This document shows positions 6,120 to 11,261 of a stretch of 11,261 nt of DNA, in pieces. Both the position numbers and the translations under genes were made by a program. The notes beneath the pieces were generated by a model. The model saw only the letters and a list, made by a program, of their open reading frames with translations, was not told where the DNA came from and did not search any database. Source of the stretch: an uncultured Lachnospiraceae bacterium (GTDB taxonomy: Bacteria; Bacillota; Clostridia; Lachnospirales; Lachnospiraceae); assembly GCA_902803635.1 (NCBI GenBank), contig CADCQU010000147.1, positions 1-11,261 on the forward strand, in the 5' to 3' direction. The stretch's first letter is position 1. Each line of letters starts with the position of its first letter.

Positions 6120-6173
6120 TGAGCAAACGAAAAAGGTGACCTCCCCGAAAGAAGGTCACCTGTCATTTGCTCA
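6120..6173 (-). terminator. Terminator of the pilus cluster
   Basis: On the minus strand AGGTGACC, a TTCTTTCGGGG-type loop and AGGTCACCT form the stem (6134-6161), followed by TTTTTCG. A further outer pair, TGAGCAAA (6120-6127) / TTTGCTCA (6166-6173), encloses it. It sits directly after the stop of the VPQTG protein. Confidence 0.85.
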
Positions 6174-6177
6174 TTAA

Positions 6178-7080
6178 TTACTCGCTGTTTCTCTTCCTGC
6201 GGAACAGGATCACGGCCACGATGACGATGAGGGCCGCGGCAATCCCGGCAATCGGGATCCAGATATTTGTCGTATCTCCGGTCTGCGGAACCGGCGGACG
6301 GTACGGGGTCGGCGAGTAGGTCGGATACACGTACTTCGTCGGCGTCGGATAATGGTAAGTCGTCGGCGTTGGGTATTGATAGGTTGTCGGTGTCGGGGGC
6401 TTGGGCGTGCAGGTCGTGCACGGATACGGCGTACAGGTTGTACACGGATATGGCGTAGGCGTCAATCCATGCAGCGGCTCCGTCGGTGTCGGCTCCGGCG
6501 TCGGTGTCGGCGTGAGCGTGATCTCAATCACCTTCGCCGAGGACCATACATTGTAGGTCAGCGCGTCGTCGTCATCCGCCGCATAGGGTACCGAAACCAG
6601 CATCGGCGAGAAATCATAGGTCACGCCCGCCTCGGTCTGCTCAAAGCCGTCCCCCTTGACAAGGTAAAGTCCCGGTTCCAGGTCGTAGAACGTAATCAGG
6701 TTCGTCCCATCCCCGTATTCCTCCGTGGCCAGCGGCTCCGTCTTGAGCTGCGGCATGAACACCTCCAGAAGGAGCCTCGCGGCCTCTGACCATTTGGCGG
6801 TCGCCTGACGGTCCGTCACAAGAATGTCGAGATCCAGATAACCCTCCAGGATGGAGTATTCTTCCGTAAATTCGAAACGGATATCATCCGTCATGTCCGC
6901 AATCTTGTAGAGCAGGATCTCATGTGCCGTATCGCTATCCGGAAGGTCCGTGATAGTCAGGGACATCCCCTGGCTGCGATCGAGCGGTTCCAGAGCCGCC
7001 ACCGGCCTTACGCAGGACAGCACAAGAACCGCCGCGCACAGCAGGATTACCGTCATTTTTCTCAAAATCTTGTCGGACAT
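6178..7080 (-). CDS. Wall-anchored protein with proline-rich stalk, probable basal/minor pilin
   Basis: This 300-residue surface protein has a signal peptide of about 29 residues (KMTVILLCAAVLVLSCVRPVAA). A globular part follows (about 30-185, with ITDLPDSDTAHEILLYKIAD and FYDLEPGLYLVKGDGF, typical of pilin/Cna-B-like folds). Next is a stalk rich in Pro, Thr and Tyr (about 188-263), then the sorting signal VPQTG (264-268), a membrane helix and a basic tail. The stalk holds two CTTC motifs within the repeat TPYPCTTC. A small pilin with a proline-rich tail before the sorting signal resembles basal pilins such as FctB, which anchor the fibre to the wall. I chose ATG 7080 because AGGAGG lies about 8 bases upstream; an in-frame TTG 13 codons earlier has no such site. 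It is the last gene of the cluster. Confidence 0.8.
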   Translation of the reverse strand: MSDKILRKMTVILLCAAVLVLSCVRPVAALEPLDRSQGMSLTITDLPDSDTAHEILLYKIADMTDDIRFEFTEEYSILEGYLDLDILVTDRQATAKWSEAARLLLEVFMPQLKTEPLATEEYGDGTNLITFYDLEPGLYLVKGDGFEQTEAGVTYDFSPMLVSVPYAADDDDALTYNVWSSAKVIEITLTPTPTPEPTPTEPLHGLTPTPYPCTTCTPYPCTTCTPKPPTPTTYQYPTPTTYHYPTPTKYVYPTYSPTPYRPPVPQTGDTTNIWIPIAGIAAALIVIVAVILFRRKRNSE

Positions 7081-7184
7081 ACCAAGCCGCCTCCTCATTA
7101 CTTTGTCTCTATATGGCAAATGCTAACGCACCGATCATTTGTCGATTCTTTCGGCAACGCAGAGCAGCGTCCCGCAAAGGAACC

Positions 7185-8234
7185 TTACTCGTCCTGTTTT
7201 CCGCCTCCGCCGCCAGTCCACCAGTCTGCGCCGCGGTCGCCGCTTCCGGCCGGCGGGACAAACTTCCGGATGGTCTTGCCAGAGCCTTTTTTCGAATCTG
7301 CATCGTCTCCGGAGGAACCGCCTCCGCTATTTCTACGGTCGGCATCCTTCTTCGCCCACTTGCTCCAGCGCTTCTTCCTGCGCAGGAAATGCACGAGACA
7401 CGCAAGGACGGCCACCACAGCCATGAGCGGAAGGTTCATAACCAGGCGATCCAGAAGCCCGTCGCGGATGTATCGCATGTCGGAAGAACGCATTTGCTGC
7501 AGCAGCGTCGCTCTTGCGGCCCTCTTTGCCGGGTCTTCAATCTCCGGCTCAGGCTCGGAAAGTACACGCTTCCCGCGCACCAAAAGCCTGTGCGAGTTAA
7601 TGCCGTAAGGGGTACAGGTGACCAGCGTGCAGTAATCCTCGCCCTCCACCGCGCCCAAAAGGCTCAGCTCCGAGGGGAGCACGACCTCAATCCTGTCAAT
7701 CTCATAGAGAAGACTTTCCCCGAGAACCTCAAGGCTGAACATGTCGCCCTCGCGAAGCTCATCAATACGTGTAAACAGCTCCGCGGACGGCAGGCCCGTA
7801 TGGCCGGTAAGCACGCAGTGCGTCCCCGGACCGCCCACGGGAAAGGACGTCCCTTCCAGATGGCCAACCGCGATCTGCAAAACAGACTCGGAGGTTCCGT
7901 GATAAATTGGCAGATTCACGCCAATCTTCGGAATCTCCACATATCCCATAATCCCGGTGCCGGAAACGTCCAGCACCGAATTGTACGCGATTCTCGCCGC
8001 GCCCTCCATCTCGACCGCCGGCTGCACGGGATGCGAGGCATTGTACTCCCTCGCCTCCTCACGCATCCGGACGACCTCTTCGGGTTCCATCGCCTCGACC
8101 ATGCGGGTATACCGCACGATGGCGCCGTTCTGCTGCTGCTGGTTCCACCAGTTTGCAAATGACGGATACCCGATGATGGCAAAACCGGCAATCAGAACCA
8201 GCACCATGAAGAATCGAATGATTTTTCTTACCAC
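7185..8234 (-). CDS. Class C sortase (second copy)
   Basis: This pilin-type sortase has 349 residues and is membrane bound by an N-terminal helix (about 5-22) and a C-terminal helix (about 265-283). Catalytic residues are His145 (LTGHTGL), Cys207 (TLVTC) and Arg216 (SHRLLVRG). Such enzymes cut sorting signals and join pilin subunits through lysines. It is closely similar to the sortase just upstream over the whole catalytic part, so the two arose by duplication. It ends in a cytoplasmic tail of about 50 residues rich in Gly, Ser, Asp and Lys that the other copy lacks. GTG 8234 is preferred, since AAGGAG lies 5 bases upstream. The alternative GTG at 8240 overlaps that site. The usual DPW/DPF lid motif of class C sortases is not visible. 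Confidence 0.93.
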   Translation of the reverse strand: MVRKIIRFFMVLVLIAGFAIIGYPSFANWWNQQQQNGAIVRYTRMVEAMEPEEVVRMREEAREYNASHPVQPAVEMEGAARIAYNSVLDVSGTGIMGYVEIPKIGVNLPIYHGTSESVLQIAVGHLEGTSFPVGGPGTHCVLTGHTGLPSAELFTRIDELREGDMFSLEVLGESLLYEIDRIEVVLPSELSLLGAVEGEDYCTLVTCTPYGINSHRLLVRGKRVLSEPEPEIEDPAKRAARATLLQQMRSSDMRYIRDGLLDRLVMNLPLMAVVAVLACLVHFLRRKKRWSKWAKKDADRRNSGGGSSGDDADSKKGSGKTIRKFVPPAGSGDRGADWWTGGGGGKQDE

Positions 8235-8252
8235 GGACACTCCTTCATATCC

Positions 8253-9251
8253 CTACATATGCAGCCACCAGTCATCCTTGCTCACTCCATATTTCGCAAT
8301 GATGGCTGCCGTCCGAAGGTCGGCCTCCTGCTTCTCCCATTTGTCCCAGCGCTTCTGCCTGCGGATGAAATGCACAAGCATGGCGACGGCCCCAAAGACA
8401 AGGTAGGCAATGACGCCGGCCCAGATTCTCTGGAAGAGCCCGTCCTTGAAGGCATTTCCATCGGAAGAACGCAGCACCTGAATCAGCCGCTCGCGTTCCG
8501 CCGCCTTCACGGGGTCATCGATAATCGGCTCCTCCTCCGGGATTACGCGGTGCCCGCGCACCAGGAGTCTATGTGTATTGATGCCGTAAGGCGTACAGGT
8601 AATCAGCGTACAGAGGTCTTCCCCCTCCTTCGCCACAAGGTCCGTCAGAACCGACGGCAAAACCGCCTCGACATGCTCAATCTCGTAAACAAGCGTCTCG
8701 CCAAGAACCTCCAGGCTGAACGTATCGCCAACCTTGAGCTCGTCCACCCGCGTAAAAAGCTCCGCGGAGGGAAGGCCCGTATGCCCCGTGAGCACGCAGT
8801 GCGTCCCCGGACCGCCGACCGGAAGGGATGTCCCCTCCAAATGCCCGACGGCCACCTGCAGCACCGCGTCCGAGGTTCCATGATAAATGGGCAGGCTCAC
8901 TTCAATCTTCGGAATCTGTATGTACCCCATGATGCCCGTACCCGAGACGTCGAGCACCGAATTGTAAGCCTCCCTTGCCTCCCCCTGCAAATCCACGGCG
9001 GGCGACACCCCATGGGCATCGTTGTACTCCCTAGCCGCCTTCCGCATGGCGATGACCTCTTCCGGTTCCTTCGCCTCAACCACGCGCGTGTACCGCACGA
9101 TGGCCCCGTCCTGCTGTTGCTGGTTCCACCAGTTGGCAAATGTCGGATAAATGAGGAGCGTCAGGCCGCTGACAAGAAGGAGCACCATGAGGGCGTTGAC
9201 AACCTTCTTTGGCAAATGGAATTGCCGGCGCTTTTTCTTTCTTTTTTTCAC
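8253..9251 (-). CDS. Class C sortase (first copy)
   Basis: This pilin-polymerising sortase has 332 residues. A very basic N-terminus (KKRKKKRR) precedes a membrane helix (about 18-35). The catalytic domain has IMGYIQIPKI, His157 (LTGHTGL), Cys219 (TLITC) and Arg228 (THRLLVRGHR). A C-terminal helix (about 277-295) and a basic cytoplasmic tail ending DDWWLHM follow. Two membrane helices fit class C. It starts with GTG at 9251, only 8 bases after the pilin stop and without a good ribosome binding site, so translation is probably coupled to the pilin. Position next to the pilin suggests it is the main polymerase. As in its paralogue, the DPW/DPF lid expected before YNSVLDVSGTG is missing. Confidence 0.94.
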   Translation of the reverse strand: MKKRKKKRRQFHLPKKVVNALMVLLLVSGLTLLIYPTFANWWNQQQQDGAIVRYTRVVEAKEPEEVIAMRKAAREYNDAHGVSPAVDLQGEAREAYNSVLDVSGTGIMGYIQIPKIEVSLPIYHGTSDAVLQVAVGHLEGTSLPVGGPGTHCVLTGHTGLPSAELFTRVDELKVGDTFSLEVLGETLVYEIEHVEAVLPSVLTDLVAKEGEDLCTLITCTPYGINTHRLLVRGHRVIPEEEPIIDDPVKAAERERLIQVLRSSDGNAFKDGLFQRIWAGVIAYLVFGAVAMLVHFIRRQKRWDKWEKQEADLRTAAIIAKYGVSKDDWWLHM

Positions 9252-9259
9252 TTCTTAGC

Positions 9260-11260
9260 TTACTTCTTTTCTTTCTTGCTTTTGCTGGAGAAGAAGAGGT
9301 ATGCGCCCGCCCCGACGACCAGGATGCCGCCAATGATGTAGAGGATCGTCGTACCCATGCCGCCGACCTTCGGCAGCGAGGTGGACGTTTTGTTCTCGAA
9401 CGGAATCATGTTGCCAAGCTTCTGGCCCTCATCCACGCGGCCCGCCGCGTCGAATTCATTTGCCACGGCCTTCGTGGAACCGATGCTGCGGTAGCAGACG
9501 GTACCGGCCGTCTCGGCAACAACCAGCGAATCCATTCCATACAGAATCTGTTGCGGTTCTCCGTCCGAAGCCTCGTTCGCGCCTACGATATGGAAGAACA
9601 CCTCACCGGCCTCCTGGTTGTAACCTGTCGGCGCGTAGGTTTCCTTCAGGTAATACGAATCCGAGTCAAGTCCCGTAACCCAGAGAATGCCCGTGCCCTT
9701 CTTGGTAGTCAGGGTATCCACGACGACATAGCCGTGCTCGGTCGGCTCGGACTTGCGGATCGCGCCGCCGGTCGTCTCGGACTTCGCGGCATGCTGCACC
9801 TCGTCGGAGGAATTGAAGCGGTACCTGCCGTCATCGAGATAGATGAACTTGAGGGGCTTCCCGTCCTTAAGGATCTGGAAATGCGCCCCGTCGACCGTCT
9901 TCTCCTCCTCTTCCTCGGTCTGCTCAAACTTGAACACCCGGACCGACCAGGTCGCCGTGGACGTCACGTCCTCCTCGGTGTCCTTCGGATCGCCGTAGCG
10001 GACCCGCGTGCGGTTCTGGTTCACATTCAGCTGGTCCATGATGGCCTTATCGTTCAGCGTGGCCGTGTAAGTCACCACCACACGGAAGCAGTTGGCCGGG
10101 TCATCCTCCGCGAAATTGTTGCCAATCTGGTCGGAGAGGAAGGTCAGGAACTTCTGGTTAAAATGCACCTCAAAATCAAGATCTACGACCTTGTTGCCCA
10201 TCATCACGCCCTTCGTAAGGCCTTCGGTACGGACCGTGTAGAAATCATCCGTCGTAAGGCTCTTGTAGATGGGCGGCGCGGCCTCCGTAAACTGGTTCAG
10301 GGCAACCGTCATCGCCCCCTCCAGCTTCACCCATTTGTCGTCGCGGATTTCTTCATTTGCATCCTTCTTAAGAAGATACACCACGATGGAGTCTTTGTCG
10401 AGGGTCAATCCCTCGTCCATCGCGTCGAAAAGGATATAATCCTCCGCGCCCTTGCGGACGTCGATGCGGGTCTTGTAGTACACGGTATCGCCAATATTGG
10501 CATCATTCTGGTGGAGGTAGGCCGTCACGGCGTCACCCACTTCGCCGCCCCTGTCGACCTGCATGGAGTTCTCCTGAATCGTCTTAACGACCTCGGGGAC
10601 CTCGTTCTTGTCGGTGATGACAATCTTTGTGTTGGTCGTATCGAGCATGCAGAGCGTGCCGACCGTGGAGGAAACAACGTAATAGCCAAGGTCGATGTTA
10701 TGGAACGTGTAGGAGTCGGTGCCCGGATTCACGACCTCGCCCGTCGGCTCGATATGCAGGTTTCCAAGCTTTTCCTTGCCGGCGAACTCAATCGCCTCCT
10801 GCGCAAGCTTCTGGGCCGTGCTCGCCGACGTGAACTCGCGGCGCGTTGTTTCATCTTTGTTCAGGTACGGGTCGTCCGAGAAGCTGTTCTCCATCTTCTC
10901 CGTCGGCTTCACCGTATAGTAGCGGACGTCCTTGCCCTCGTAAGGCAGGGCCACATCCTCCACCTCGAAGATGTCGGCGTGGTCGCGGATGAACGGAAGC
11001 CACAGCGAATTCTCCGCGATGGCATAGGCATAGCGGTCATCCGCGTGATGGTCGGTCTCCGTGTCGGAGTCGGCAAAGGACACCAAATCAAGGATCTTGT
11101 AAATCCGGTATGTCTGGTCGGGGTCGATCCCCTCCAACTTGATTGCGCCTCTCACCTCAGTGAACCGTCCCTCAGCGGCATGGACAAATGCCGGTGCCGC
11201 GAGCGTGGCGGCAAGGATCACGGAAAGCATGATGGCCGCAAGCTGTTTGATCCTCTTCAT
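9260..11260 (-). CDS. Backbone pilin, SpaA/FimA-like, sortase substrate
   Basis: This is a 666-residue major pilin. Its signal peptide is about residues 1-28 (cut after VHA). An N-terminal domain covers about 30-215. PEVVKTIQE (222-230) holds a lysine that is a candidate for the intermolecular pilin bond. A middle domain (about 235-435) begins with IGDTVYYKTRIDV. A C-terminal Cna-B-type domain (about 440-585) starts at VFKFEQ and carries the E-box LKETYAPTGY (538-547), whose Glu540 should catalyse an internal isopeptide bond. The sorting signal is LPKVG (629-633), not the usual LPXTG, followed by a membrane helix and a KKEKK tail. The ATG ends at the last full codon of the window, so its ribosome binding site and upstream genes cannot be seen. 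It is the first of four probably co-transcribed pilus genes here. Confidence 0.93.
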   Translation of the reverse strand: MKRIKQLAAIMLSVILAATLAAPAFVHAAEGRFTEVRGAIKLEGIDPDQTYRIYKILDLVSFADSDTETDHHADDRYAYAIAENSLWLPFIRDHADIFEVEDVALPYEGKDVRYYTVKPTEKMENSFSDDPYLNKDETTRREFTSASTAQKLAQEAIEFAGKEKLGNLHIEPTGEVVNPGTDSYTFHNIDLGYYVVSSTVGTLCMLDTTNTKIVITDKNEVPEVVKTIQENSMQVDRGGEVGDAVTAYLHQNDANIGDTVYYKTRIDVRKGAEDYILFDAMDEGLTLDKDSIVVYLLKKDANEEIRDDKWVKLEGAMTVALNQFTEAAPPIYKSLTTDDFYTVRTEGLTKGVMMGNKVVDLDFEVHFNQKFLTFLSDQIGNNFAEDDPANCFRVVVTYTATLNDKAIMDQLNVNQNRTRVRYGDPKDTEEDVTSTATWSVRVFKFEQTEEEEEKTVDGAHFQILKDGKPLKFIYLDDGRYRFNSSDEVQHAAKSETTGGAIRKSEPTEHGYVVVDTLTTKKGTGILWVTGLDSDSYYLKETYAPTGYNQEAGEVFFHIVGANEASDGEPQQILYGMDSLVVAETAGTVCYRSIGSTKAVANEFDAAGRVDEGQKLGNMIPFENKTSTSLPKVGGMGTTILYIIGGILVVGAGAYLFFSSKSKKEKK

Positions 11261-11261
11261 A

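Noticed and set aside
7081..7119. TTG start 13 codons upstream for the VPQTG protein
   Set aside because: AGGAGG lies within that extension, at the right distance for ATG 7080, and the signal peptide begins properly from 7080.
8259..9341. 360-codon plus-strand ORF opposite the first sortase
   Set aside because: A shadow of the conserved sortase frame; a similar shadow opposite the second copy arises only from their homology.
764..11190. CAAATG as a strand-polar replication or repair signal (KOPS- or Chi-like)
   Set aside because: The orientations are exactly balanced (15 and 15), whereas such signals are skewed to one strand within a replichore. A local window cannot fully exclude it.
1..11261. 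tRNA, rRNA or known riboswitch
   Set aside because: I looked in all gaps and saw no cloverleaf, rRNA or recognisable riboswitch core.

Overview
The window looks like chromosomal DNA of a fairly GC-rich (roughly 55-60% by eye) member of the Firmicutes, most likely a Clostridia/Lachnospiraceae-type bacterium. The clues are strong AGGAGG-type ribosome binding sites, sortase-assembled pili, an ECF sigma factor paired with a membrane-anchored beta-propeller protein, and well-formed intrinsic terminators. The species call is inference only. All protein genes I support lie on the minus strand, so the layout is described from the right edge leftwards.

Right part (11260 to 6178): a sortase-dependent pilus cluster. 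It holds a 666-residue backbone pilin (sorting signal LPKVG), two tandem and clearly paralogous class C sortases, and a 300-residue wall-anchored protein with a proline-rich stalk (sorting signal VPQTG) that is probably the basal or minor pilin. A terminator closes the cluster at about 6128-6161. The pilin start codon is at the very edge, so the promoter and any upstream tip pilin are outside the window.

Middle: purC (6006-5134) stands alone between its own promoter (6081-6108) and terminator (5083-5107). Next is a 376-base gap with an inverted-repeat element (4899-5028). Then comes a two-gene operon: an ECF sigma factor (4757-4245) followed 21 bases later by a 1033-residue single-pass membrane protein with an outside beta-propeller (4223-1122). 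The pair is probably a signalling unit in which the second protein controls the sigma factor.

Left part (1-1121) has no large gene but is rich in structure. It contains the sigma-operon terminator, two further strong hairpins and a six-copy 63-bp tandem repeat whose units are palindromic. Between them, at about 600-900, sits a compact locus that looks like a type I toxin-antitoxin system. A 29-codon peptide gene with an excellent ribosome binding site and its own promoter is preceded by a 21-codon leader ORF ending at that ribosome binding site. A convergent antisense RNA of about 100 nt, with its own consensus promoter and terminator, overlaps the 3' end of the peptide mRNA. I consider this the most likely undescribed system here.

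One signal crosses the whole window: the hexamer CAAATG (often GGCAAATGCC-like) occurs 30 times, 15 in each orientation, in several reading frames and in non-coding DNA, where about 4 would be expected from composition. It behaves like a genome-wide DNA-level motif rather than a codon-use effect.
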